Part shown: piece after piece, positions 10,501 through 20,864 of the stretch
Layout: the number at the start of each line of letters is the position of its first letter
Position numbering within the stretch: position 1 is the first letter of the stretch
Made by a program: the position numbers and the translations under genes
Assembly (NCBI GenBank): GCA_036245805.1
Contig: BTRK01000006.1
Location: forward strand, 50,089,257 to 50,153,256
Direction of reading: 5' to 3'
DNA: 64,000 nt
Source of the DNA: Pristionchus mayeri
Taxonomy: Eukaryota; Nematoda; Chromadorea; Rhabditida; Neodiplogasteridae
Notes under the pieces: model-generated
Seen by the model: the letters and a program-made list of their open reading frames with translations, nothing else
Told to the model about the DNA's origin: nothing
The model's database searches: none

Positions 10501-12512
10501 GAAATCGGACGTCGCAATGAACGTTCATCCCTAATACTCAATATTTGCGGCAAATGCACAGGTGCAGTGGTAGTCGGTGCTGCAGTAGACTTCTCTACTT
10601 TCTCTAATTCCTTCTCCTTCTCGTCCTCCTTCTTCACGCTCTTCTTATCATCCTCTTCCTTCTCAGCAGCAGTTCGGAACCGCACCTTGAGCGCCGTATC
10701 ATTCTGCTCCAAGACCTGAATTAAAATAAATTCCAGTTATCATGGCCTGCTGTTCCACTATTGTTCACTTGTTCGACGTCCTGCTGTTTCACTATTGCTC
10801 ACTTGTTTGTCACAAATGTCATCAAGGAAACAAGATCCAAAATTATCCGCCCTTAATTTCGTATAGCCAAAGAGTAAATCGGAGATGTTCCAAATTGATT
10901 GCAAGTCTCATTTAAATCCTTTCTTCTCACTGAAAACCACCTTTTCTGTAGTTGACTCCTCAGTGGTAGTAGTTTTCTTCTGCGTGGTCGTGGGGGCTTC
11001 AGTTGTAGTTGAGGTCCTTGTCGTTGTCGTTGTTGCAGGCGTTGTCTTCTCAGTAGTCGTGCTCACTTCATACGTCATTTCCTGCGTGGTCGTGGGAGCT
11101 TCAGTTGTTGTCGTCGTAGTAGTAGTGGTTATCGTGACGGGTGTCGTCTTCTCAGTAGTCGTGCTCACTTCGTACGTCAACTCCTCCGTCGTCGTGGGCT
11201 CTTCCGTCGTCGTCGTGGCCTCAGTTGTAGTCGTCGTGGGCCTCCTCGTCGTTGTCGTCGTCGGCTTTCTGGTTGTCGTCGTCGTCGTCGGTTTGGTCGT
11301 AGCCTTCTTGGTGGTGGTCTCCTCCTCTTCCTCCTCCTCACTCTCCTCATACTCCTCATCGTCTTCATACTCCTCCTCGGCCTCTTTCTGAATGAACAAA
11401 ACTTACGAATATTAATATTTTAACGTGATCTACAAAAGTAAATCATCATTCCTTCACTAGCTAATTCATGTTGTGTTCATATATATTTCTTATCGAAAAA
11501 ATAGGTTGCAATCGGATCATGTAAGTAGAGAGAGAGACCACCTTCTTCTGCTCAAGTTCCAGCTTCTTCCTCTTCAGATCGTCTTCTGATTTGTATCTAT
11601 AAATTATCGTTATAAATCTCGAACGAGATCGAATCTCCCTCTCCCTTTCACTGTTCTCGCTCTCACTTTCGCCTTGCTTCTCCTCTCTCGAGCAACCTCA
11701 TTTCACTTTCCTTCCCCCCATCTTTTGGGCACATCCCGGTAGATCGTTATCGAACGGGATTAATTACTGGGTGAAAACTGTTGATCACCTGGGAAGAATG
11801 AGGTTGAGAAGCTGCGCATTAATGATGGAATCGCCCTTTCCTTTTCGACGATGCACCGGCTTATCTTCCTGAGAAAACACATTTTCGAAAAGAAAAAAAC
11901 AATTATAAATAATCAATATTCATGAACATGATCTCACTATGTGCTTCACATCATCGATGGGTGGCTTGCCATGGAAAAATGATGGCCGGAGAACATCATG
12001 GGGTCCAGGAGTTGTTCTAGAATGGGCACAATGAGAAGAATGTTCAGCAATATTAAACAATTTTTTGAGTTCAATCGATTTATAGCATGGAATAAACCTC
12101 AAATTCGCTATGAAAGGAGGAAATAACAATTTGTATTTGCATTTTTATAAACTTACGGATCGTACAGCTTCTGATGTGCAATTTTCTTCAGCGCCTCAGT
12201 CCATTTCCCCAGCGATTGCCGCATGCCAAACGTGTCATAGTTGTCCTGAACCCACGTTTGCATCCCCCCTTATTCAAAGGAAATAGGAAAACAAGTCATG
12301 GGTTTGATGACGTATACTCAATTGGTCTTCAATTTCATCATTTACAGGATCGATTCCCCACTTCATAATTCTGTTCTGTTCTTACTGATACTGTGGTGAA
12401 CCAAAAATACGTTTGGTTAAAACAACATGTTTTTGTTATTTACCTGCGCGGGTGGTCCTCCGAAGAGCTGGGCGGCGCCCAGAAAGGGCAGGATGAGCAG
12501 TCGGAGAAGCAT
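4570..12512 (-). CDS. Very large secreted modular low-complexity protein, about 1,356 aa, 28 exons
   Basis: Exons in coding order: 12512-12444, 12245-12157, 12016-11938, 11868-11789, 11596-11542, 11387-10941, 10715-10560, 10399-10290, 10130-9890, 9730-9629, 9496-9293, 9162-9025, 8889-8683, 8489-8309, 8190-8072, 7943-7860, 7777-7609, 7424-7243, 7097-6996, 6929-6801, 6750-6639, 6565-6437, 6319-5947, 5785-5706, 5607-5545, 5224-5103, 4987-4834, 4664-4570. Every junction keeps phase. The protein starts with a signal peptide (MLLRLLILPFLGAAQL). A short N-terminal part (DNYDTFGMRQSLGKW...) is followed by Lys/Glu-rich coiled-coil-like segments alternating with Thr-rich mucin-like blocks, a Gln/Ala-rich part, a run of about 20 prolines, three DSGLTRTKPSG-like repeats and a Gly-rich tail ending LNFFGK. 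No enzyme domain is seen. It is probably an extracellular matrix, cuticle or mucin-type protein. The family is not recognised. Confidence 0.75.
5417..5525. mobile_element. Hairpin MITE in an intron of the large secreted gene
   Basis: An imperfect inverted repeat of about 109 bp has ends GAGTTCGAGAAACGAT and ATCGTTTCTCGAACTC around a core with ACACTCTCTAGACCGGTC. It is the clearest intact copy of a family with further copies at 14315, 24760, 29211, 33590, 35521, 37899 and 38154. It has no coding capacity. It sits in the intron 5544-5225, and its right end touches an in-frame TAG that would end the protein if the intron were retained. Confidence 0.7.
8549..8627 (-). repeat. Dispersed repeat fragment that mimics an exon
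   Basis: In the intron between exons 8889-8683 and 8489-8309 lies TTTCAG followed by an open stretch (DILGLIFDLDYTFPCCQSWS) and a GTAACT donor. Using it as an exon would break the frame of the next exon, whereas joining 8683 to 8489 directly keeps it. The strand GGCTCG(G/A)TAAGATT(C/T)CAGGACA recurs at 24150-24080, so this is a repeat copy and not a conserved exon. Confidence 0.5.
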
Positions 12513-13770
12513 CTCCGAGCTGGCCCTCGAACGACTCCCTCAATGGATACGATGAGGAAGAATACGAGCGAAATCGTTCACTGAACCACGCTACGGTGCT
12601 CGTCATCGTCATCGTGGTAGACTTCGAAATTGAGCTCATCGTCTATTGATTCTACACGCTCAACGAGAGTATAGAATGTAGAGACAGACGGATTTGTTAT
12701 CGAGCTCTAGCCATATCTTCATACGCTAAGGATCGTAATAAGCAGAACAGTGACAACTATCGGAAAACATTTTCCTGTTGCGTATCTTTCATGTGCAAAA
12801 ATTACGCGGAAAAGCGTACAGTGAACCGGTGATCGGCATGAACATTGAAATCGACACGGGAATTGCTTCGGAAAACGGTGGCAAAAAGAGGAAAGGGAGC
12901 GGTTCGGCAGCCCTTGGGGAGAGCGAGAGCGCAAATCCTGTTCGGTGATCAGGAAAAGCGGAATGAGTCAGGAGAAGAGAATGAGAAAGAGTTGATAGTT
13001 GACAAGAAGGGCGGATGGAGAGCAGGTTAGGAACGCGCAGTGAAAAAGATACGGAGACAATGGCAAGAAGATGTCTAAACGAGCACTGCTTACAGTATAC
13101 CTACAGTACTCCCTGAAAAGCGTTTCGGGACGCTGCTGCTTCAGCTGCTCTCTGCATCCGGTAGCAGTTCCCAGTGCAGGTTAGGCGGTAAATTGGCGAT
13201 CGAGAGGGAAAATTGGCCGGATCGTGGAGGAATGAGAGGAAAAGTGGTTGCGGAGGGGCGAGAGTGAGAGGAGCGGTAGATTAAGCGGGAGCGGCAGAGA
13301 GGGAGAGGCGCCCCTAGCTCCTCTCAGGATGAGATGTGGGTCACACCCACGAGCCATCGGCCCTCTTCGTTTTGGTATGGCGCTCGGCCCGCTAGTTCCT
13401 CCTTCTTCCATCCAAACTGAAAGCTAGCCGAAAGTCAGAGAACTGGTCGTGATAACAGACTAGAGGATGCACTGAGCCATGCCCTGTGCAGATATCCATG
13501 CAGAGAATTTATAGCTGCCAATCCAGCTCCTTGTTAGTCATCCATGGACATTCCAACTCTTTTGTTTTGAGATAACGATGACTCATAGGCAGACATTACG
13601 TTGACAGAACCTTCTTGATTTGAACTAATAGTAATTCCGTCGTGCAGTATTTTTGCAGCAGACGTTGAGGATCTCGGTGATGATCAATCGGTGTTGTGCT
13701 CATCGGCATTAAAAAAAGAACTGTCAGAGTTGGACCGATTCTTTTCACGATCATGTACTCCATTTGTTGG
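12513..13770. other. Intergenic, upstream of the large secreted gene
   Basis: It contains purine-rich stretches (12880-13060, 13190-13310) and short open frames on both strands with no splice structure. The first few hundred bases should hold the promoter of the large minus-strand gene, but I cannot point to a definite TATA box. Confidence 0.4.
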
Positions 13771-14130
13771 CCCTCTATTCTCTGGTTCAAAGCAGCTTTT
13801 ATACAATGGAAGGACCGAGGGAGGGAGAGATCAACAAGAGATTAGAAGGGATATACGTTTCGGAGGGCTAATTTTAGGACAAGTCAAGCCGTCGTTTCTT
13901 GGCTAATCGTGGAAAGTTTAGAGTCGGATCTACAGAACAGGGCAAAAAGCTAGCCGGAGCAAATGAATCTAGACAGGAACTAGGGCCATAATAAATAAGG
14001 GTGTTATAAAGATACACGGGTATTGGAGAGTAGCAAATGAATCAGGAAAATAGCTTCACAATTCACCGAGTCAAACAAGGACATGGTTTGGAACAGAAAG
14101 AATGAAATATTCGCTGAAATGGGCTCGATG
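13771..14130. repeat. Diverged duplicate of 28761-29160 (copy 1)
   Basis: Strings such as CAAAGCAGCTTTTATACAAT, CTTGGCTAATCGTGGAAAGT and GCAAATGAATCTAGACAGGA match the region starting at 28761 in the same order and orientation, with small indels. In both places it is followed by a hairpin MITE and then by a second shared block. It is part of a segmental duplication of the DNA around the mbr-1 3' end. Confidence 0.7.
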
Positions 14131-14314
14131 AAATCCGTCACGTACTTTTTGTGTTTCCTACTTCATGGCTGTGTTAGAAATAGGGCAATTGTCTCATCAT
14201 TCTACACCCTAACTCGTCCGTTGATGTGATATGAGTGTGTTTTGAATAAAATGACCGATGTGCAGTTTTTCCAACTCTCCTCAACAAAGCCTTAGGTGCA
14301 GTTTCCTGCGAGAC

Positions 14315-14420
14315 TCTAGCTCGGAGCTGTGGTCTGACTCTCTTCAGTTTGCACGCTCTCTAGCCGGTCAGAGAGACGAGAGAGCGTGCAAAATGAAGAG
14401 AGTCAGACCATTGCTCCTAG
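14315..14420. mobile_element. Hairpin MITE copy
   Basis: The arms CTGACTCTCTTCAGTTTGCA and GCAAAATGAAGAGAGTCAGA flank the core GCTCTCTAGCCGGTCAGAGAG. It is the same family as 5417-5525, with ends degraded to CTAGCTCG/CTCCTAG. Confidence 0.6.
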
Positions 14421-14570
14421 CTCGCCCCTCTGCGCGCATAATTGTGCTCCGCGCTCTCATTCGAGTAATTATATTCGCTTCCCCTATCCAGTCCACACTT
14501 CCTCATCAAAAAGCGGGTGCGTTTCATCGCTAAGCGGAAGCACTATCGTTCGTGAAACAATATATCGTTA
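14416..14570. repeat. Diverged duplicate of an mbr-1 intron block (29985-30130)
   Basis: It shares CTGCGCGCATAATT, AATTATATT, ACTTCCTCATC(A/G)AAAAGCGGG and TTCATCGCTAA with the intron between mbr-1 exons 30362-30202 and 29809-29695, in the same order and orientation. It supports a segmental duplication that was later interrupted by a foldback element. Confidence 0.65.
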
Positions 14571-14585
14571 ATACTATTACCGCTA

Positions 14586-14862
14586 ACAAGGGACACCCAA
14601 AAGTCACCGCTGACCGATCAGAAGTTTATCTATGTAAGGTTGTAGATACCGGTGAGACATATCATAATCAAGTTTCAGAATTTGCCGCACTGATCTACTA
14701 TGGGTCGGCTGGGCCCTTACATGATGGACTTTATTGATTATCGACCCTTAGTAGATCAGTGCGGCAAATTCTGAAAGTTCCTTACGATATGTCTTACCGG
14801 TATCTACAACATCACATAGAAAAATTTCTGATTGGTCAGCGGTGACTTTTGGGTGTCCCTTG
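14586..14862. mobile_element. Foldback element, about 277 bp
   Basis: The left end ACAAGGGACACCCAAAAGTC and right end GACTTTTGGGTGTCCCTTGT are exact inverted repeats. The similarity continues for about 120 bp on each side (for example GCACTGATCTACTA against TAGTAGATCAGTGC) around a short centre near 14720. It has no open frame. It appears inserted into the duplicated mbr-1-like block, between the intron part and the exon fragment. Confidence 0.75.
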
Positions 14863-14919
14863 TAAGACTTCTCAACCGGAGAAAAGAGGCAATTATTTGA
14901 ATAACGAACTGGACCGAAA

Positions 14920-14947
14920 CGTCACCGGTATTGGCCCCTCTTAGGGC
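14920..14947 (-). pseudogene. Fragment of the mbr-1 penultimate-domain exon
   Basis: About 27 bp (CACCGGTATTGGCCCCTCTTA and the next bases) match the 3' end of mbr-1 exon 30362-30202, reading KRGQYR plus donor on the minus strand, with one substitution. The similarity stops a few bases further. Together with the shared blocks to its left this marks the end of a decayed partial copy of the mbr-1 3' region. No intact coding sequence remains. Confidence 0.5.
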
Positions 14948-15230
14948 GTAGCTCTAAGATCAAATTGGAACTTCTTCGTCAAAATGCGGTCGTGTTTCAT
15001 CAATATTAGTGAAAATGCTCCGGTACTAAATTTCGAAAGTTGCGTCAACTTTTTGTTCTTTTGAATCATAGACGGTATCGTTCTGTCGAGTAGCGAGAGT
15101 GAACGTTTCTTATAGAATGATGAGATCATGACGGGGCTTCTCAAGTGATTTCGCGTGATACACGATATTTCTGTACACGAAAATGGATAGGAGCGTTGTG
15201 GACTGCAGATTAGAGTGCGCTATTCGGCCA

Positions 15231-15302
15231 ATGGTCTCTTCATTTCCCACGCTCTTTCGCCCGGTCGAGTGGTGATACAGTGTGAAAAATGAAGAGATCA
15301 TT
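15231..15302. mobile_element. Short hairpin MITE remnant
   Basis: ATGGTCTCTTCATTTCCCAC pairs with GTGTGAAAAATGAAGAGATCAT around CGCCCGGTCGAG. The core is that of the MITE family, but the outer ends are lost. Another half copy is visible around 15540-15620. Confidence 0.5.
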
Positions 15303-16913
15303 CCCCTTTTCTCGCAATCTTCTATAGATCGAAGGCCGCCCGGAAAGCGAAGCAATCTCAACCAAAAGTTGAGAGCAGCTGCGTTCAGAACAATCCGAGA
15401 AGACTTGGCGAGAGAGTAATATTCTTATGTTTTTCCGTCCGAAAGAATGGTCCATTACCAGATGATAAATTTTTGATATTGGCACTCGTCATCGATAATA
15501 TGAAGGTCGATAAATTTAGGAGACCCTCCACGAGAGAACAACAGGTCCACGGATGGCGAAAAATTCGATAATTTTCAAACTTTTTTTCTGACTCTCATCG
15601 TCTGCACTCTCTCGCCCATAGGGGTAAACAGGGTGTTTCCCGACCCGAGTATCCCTCTGAAAAATGGTCGCCGCGGGCAGGAAAGTTATCCGAACAGTCT
15701 AAAAAGTTGGGCATCATATCTTTAATACATTGTGAACATTCTCACATAGAAACCAGATTTTTCCAAAAACATCCCACAAAGTTATGAATGTCCGAAAAAT
15801 GATCATGCAAAAAAGTGATTTTTTGGTGCCCTGAGGGCAAATATTGATCGATCGTTTTCATATTCTCAGGAACATCGGGAATTGTGATGGCGATCATTTT
15901 GATGCTTGCACGAGTCTCTAGCTAGTCTCTAGCTAACCGGAGTTCTGAATTTGCGACCACGTTGTTTCAGCAAGGCTGCAGCAACTGTGCGACCGAGCAA
16001 CAACTTCAAATTTTTATTCTGGATAGGCCTTGGTCCAATCTCCAACGTCAGAAAGTTTGGCAAGCTGGAAAAAATCTATATAAGAATAACGCCTGTTTGA
16101 AAAAGTGATATTCGATTGCATCATCACTACGCAATCAGTTATGATGCACGTGATGACGCAATACTCGTATTCTTCTATGGATTTGCTACATAGCGCTGCA
16201 ACATTTAACTTGCTAAGTCAACTGCACAAAAAGTTATGCGAAAAAATCAAATCGTACGGATACTTTCCGGAGCTACTGTAAACCACTGAATAAATGAATA
16301 TTTAAGAAAATAATTAATTACACATGTTTTAAAATTCGATTTTCCTTTTTAGTAAAAATACAGTGCCGTTATCAGTGTTTTACAAAATATGTCGCCCCAC
16401 AATAATTTTAAATACTAATATCGGTCAACAGTTTGCAAGGATGTGCTCAAAATCAAAGTTAGAAATTACTGACACCATCGACCTTTCGTTTTTGAGCCAC
16501 GAAAATCAAATGTTTAAAGTTATAAAAACAAACGATTTTGCAAGTTTCTTAAACTATGCGGTGGATACTTCAAATTTAATAAAGAGTTCGCCGATGTTGG
16601 ACAAAGATTGGCCAATGAGGAATGAGCAAACTTGGAAAAAATCGAGGTCCCCAAAATCCATTTTTCAAACTGTGTCGATTCCCTTATGTTGCAACATCAT
16701 CTATCTTCGCTTGCCCCAAAACAACTAAAATTACTAACCGCTTTGTTACCATTCTATTCGAAGGATATTATAAATGAATAATCAATGATGTCAAGCGCAA
16801 ATTAATTTTGTATTTTCACTCCTTCATGGTCAAAACATTTTTTGATTGCTTCAAAAACGATATTTATTTTCGCAACATCTTAAATTGCATCCGTCCAAAT
16901 TAGGTTTCAACAT
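15303..16913. other. Intergenic, AT-rich, no gene called
   Basis: It includes a 122-codon plus-strand open frame (16363-16728) with no recognisable domain and no splice-compatible partners. The base composition and the position beside the palindromic element suggest it is repeat-derived. I see nothing else that can be named. Confidence 0.35.
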
Positions 16914-18116
16914 AAGAGGCGAATCGCGAGAGAATCGACCACGTCGCGGCGGTAGGATTCAAGTTCGTCAACTCTTGATGAAACTTTGGTTACAAGTACT
17001 TCAAATGACGCTCTTTCAAACTGCGTCGTCAGAATTTTGATATCGGTCGTCATCGTCGAGATTCAGAAGGGCAAACTTGGCACTATCAATTTTCGACTAT
17101 CAAATCGGGCGCACTTAAATAATCATATCTCCGTTTAAAATGAAGATGGAACGTCGTTCTTTGTTTGCATTGAAAGCTACCATCATGCTCTACAAAATGA
17201 TGTTGAACTCATCATTCCTGGTGCTCATCCTGGTTCGGGGTGGTCGGGCGCACCAAAAGTGACGTAACTTTGGAAATCGGAAAAAGATATTGGGTTATCA
17301 TGCTTAAGTTGTAGTCCATGCATGTGGCTTACTTTCCTCCAAAAATTAGGAAAATCGGAGTATAAACAAAAAAAAGCTGGCACTTTTGTGGGGGCAACTC
17401 AAAATGAGTTCCGGACAAGTGTACTACCGTATCTTCAACCTGATTCAGGCTCAAATCCACTCAAAAACGTCTAAAACAGCATTACCTGTTGAATCCCCTC
17501 ATGTTATAACACTATTATTGACCTAAAATGATCGTCGGGTCGAAAATTTGAAAATCGATATTTTGACCCCCGTTGACTCGTAAGATGGGCCCAAACGCAC
17601 TAAGTGGGTTACATGTAATGTAAATACACCCCTTAAAACAGCTCAAAGAAAAAGGGCTCCTGAAAAGAGGATCTTTCGAGGAATCCAGGGAAAGACCCAC
17701 AAGTATAGGATAGTTCAAAATAGACTTAGGGGTCCGCACTATGGCTTAAAATGTAGAGCAAGATGTGCTGAACATTTCATCTGTTGAAAGTGAGTCTATC
17801 TTTTCATAGAAGCATGCTACAGAGCTTAGAATTAGGCCAAAGCCGACGGGAGACGAGTGCGGGAGAGCGCTAAATAGAGGGGAGGGAGAGGGAGGTCAGG
17901 CGGCGAGAGCGCCAGACGGTTAGAGCACTCGCTCTCGGGGGATTCTAGCCCGTTTCTTCTCAAATTCTAGGCTCTGTAGCATGCTTCTATGAAAAGATAG
18001 AGACTCGCTTTCAACAGATGAAATGTTCAGCACATCTTGCTCTACAGTTTAAGCCATAGTGCGGACCCCTAAGTCTATTTTGAACTATCCTATACTTGTG
18101 GGTCTTTCCCTGGATT
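16914..18116 (+). repeat. Left inverted arm of the composite element
   Basis: It matches 23597-22380 in reverse complement with few differences. Its inner part (about 17680-18116) folds on itself: CCAGGGAAAGACCCACAAGT near 17690 is mirrored near 18100, with a GC-rich centre at 17840-17960. The mirrored half ends abruptly at 18116, where the tandem array begins. Confidence 0.8.
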
Positions 18117-20640
18117 ACTGCCAGTACTCTTTTCACGGAGCACTATGTGCTCTCTTAATCATGCATGCAATTTATTCTTTCTCTGATATGACCCAGGGAA
18201 TCGGTCCACACATGCGGTACCGGCAGCGGCTTTGGTACATAAGTGCGTTTCTAGAACACAAATGACCAAAGTACATGGGTCTCTGCAAGCGCTCAGGTCT
18301 CTTACTACGGCCAGTACTCTATTCACGGAGCACTATGCGCTCTCTTAATCATGCATGCTATTCTTCTTTCTCTGATATGACACCCAGGGAAACGGTTAGC
18401 AAAACGGTGTGAGCAGTGGCTGTGGTACATAAGTGCGTTTCTAGAACCTCAAATGAACAAATTACACGGGTGTTTGCAAGCGCTCACGTCACTTACTACG
18501 GCCGGCGCTCTATTCACGGAACACTATATGCTCTCTTAATCATGCATGCTATTTATCCTTTCTCTGATATGACACCCAGGGAAACGGTTAGCAAAACGGT
18601 GTGAGCAGTGGCTGTGGTACATAAGTGCACTTCTAGAACACAAATGACCAAAGTACATGGGTCTCTGCACGTGCTCAGGGCACTTACTACGGCCAGTACT
18701 CTATTCACGGAGCACTATGCGCTCTCTTAATCATGCATGCTATTCTTCTTTTTCTGATATGACACCCAGGGAAACGTTCAGCAAAACGGTATGAGCAGTG
18801 GCTGTGGTACATAAGTGCGCTTCTAGAAGACAAATAGCCAAAGTAGATGGGTCTCTGCAAACGCTCAGGTCACTTACTACTGCCAGTACTCTTTTCACGG
18901 AGCACTATGTGCTCTCTTAATCATGCATGCAATTTATTCTTTCTCTGATATGACCCAGGGAATCGGTCCACACATGCGGTACCGGCAGCGGCTTTGGTAC
19001 ATAAGTGCGTTTCTAGAACACAAATGACCAAAGTACATGGGTCTCTGCAAGCGCTCAGGTCTCTTACTACGGCCAGTACTCTATTCACTATGTGCTCTCA
19101 TAGTCATGCATGCTATTTCTCATTTCTCTGATATGACCCAGGGAAACAGTCAACAAAACGGGATGGGCAGCTGCTTTTCGTACACAACTGCGTTTCTAGA
19201 ACACAAATGACCAAAGTATACGGGTGTTTGCAAGCGCTCAGGTAACTTACTACGGACAGTAATATGTTCACGGATCACTATGTGCTCTCTTAATCATGCA
19301 TGCTATTTCTCCTTTCTCTGATATGACCCAGGGAAACAATCAACAAAACGGTATGGGCAGCTGCTTTTCGTACACAACTGCGTTTCTAGAACCTCGAATG
19401 ACCAAAGTATATGGGTGTTTGCAAGCGCTCAGGTCACTTACTACGGCCAGTACTCTATTCACGGAGCACTATGTGCTCTCTTAATCATGCATGCTATTTC
19501 TCCTTTCTCTGATATGACCCAGGGAAACAATCAACAAAACGGTTTGGCAGCTGCTTTTCGTACACAACTGTGTTTCTAGAACACAAATGACCAAAGTACA
19601 TGGGTCTCTGCAAGCGCTCAGGTCACTTACTACGGTCAGTACTCTGTTCACGGAGCACTATGTGCTCGCTTAATCATGCATGCTATTCTTTTTTCTCTGA
19701 TATGACACCCAGGAAAACGGTTAGCAAAACGGTATGAGCAGTGGCTGTGGTACATAAGTGCACTTCTAGAACACAAATGACCAAAGTACATGGGTCTCTG
19801 CACGCGCTCAGGGCACTTACTACGGCCAATACTCTGTTCACGGAACACTATGTGCTCTCATAATCATGCATGCTATTTCTCCTTTCTCTGATATGACCCA
19901 GGGAAACAGTCAACAAAACGGGATGGGCAGCTGCTTTTCGTACACACCTGCGTTTCTAGAACACAAATGACCAAAGTACATGGGTCTCTGCAAGCGCTCA
20001 GGTCAATTACTACGGCCAGTACTCTATTCACGGAGCACTAAGTGCTCTCTTAATCATGCATGCTATTCTTCTTTCTCTGATATGACACCCAGGGAAACGG
20101 TCAGCAAAACGATATGAGCAGTGGCTGTGGTACGTAAGTGCGCTTCTAGAAGACAAATGGCCAAAGTAGATGAGTCTCTGCAAGCGCTCAGGTAACTTAC
20201 TACAGACAGTAATCTGTTCACGGAACACTATGTGCTCTCATAATCATGCATGATATTTCTCCTTTCTCTGATATGCCCCAGGGAAACAGTCAACAAAACG
20301 GTATGGGCAGCGGCTTTCGTACACAACTGCGTTTCTAAAACACACATGACCAAATTGCATAGGTCTCTGCAAGCGCTCAGGTAACTTACTACGGACAGTA
20401 ATCTGTTCACGGAACACTGTGTGTTCTCTTAATCATACATGATGCTATTTCTCCTTTCTCTCATATGACCCAGAGAAACTGTCAACAAAAACGCCATGAG
20501 AAGAGGCGTTGGTACATAAGCGCGCTTCTAGAACCCAAATGACACACAAAATACATGGGTCTCTGCAAGCGCTCAGCGCCACTTACTACTGCCAGTAGTC
20601 TATTCACGGTACATTATGTGCTCTCTTAATCATGTATGCT
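18117..20640 (+). repeat. Tandem array, 14 copies of a 190-bp unit
   Basis: The string AATCATGCATG(C/A) recurs at 18161, 18351, 18542, 18733, 18923, 19106, 19296, 19487, 19676, 19866, 20056 and 20246, with variants near 20435 and 20632. The spacing is 183-197 bp, usually 190. Each unit also carries TTCACGGAGCACTATGTGCT, a GATATGACCCAGGGAAAC-like string and GTTTCTAGAACACAAATGAC. Units are diverged and fall into sub-types. The unit size is close to one nucleosome repeat. Short open frames across it are by-products. Confidence 0.9.
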
Positions 20641-20864
20641 ATTTTTTTTCTTCGATGGAAGTATGGGAGTGGATAAGCCACCAGACTCGACTTTTACAGT
20701 GGTTTTTTGTCAGTGCACATAGTCATGGTACCTGTCCCGGATAGCGTGAATCTATTCATGGCATTGATCATTTCGTGAACAAGTCACTTCATTGCGCATG
20801 ACATGTACATCCCGCAAACTCTCCGAATACACTTGAACGCCTGCTAGCGCTCAAGTCTTAGCGG

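Noticed and set aside
16363..16728. 122-codon plus-strand open frame with no known domain
   Set aside because: AT-rich region beside the palindromic element, no splice partners, no recognisable motif; more likely chance or a repeat remnant.
17515..17739. Identical 60-75-codon open frames in the two inverted arms (17515-17739 minus, 22796-22987 plus)
   Set aside because: They are the same repeat sequence read on opposite strands, with no other evidence of coding.
18117..20640. CRISPR array
   Set aside because: The units are 190 bp, diverged throughout, without short repeats and unique spacers; the genome is eukaryotic.
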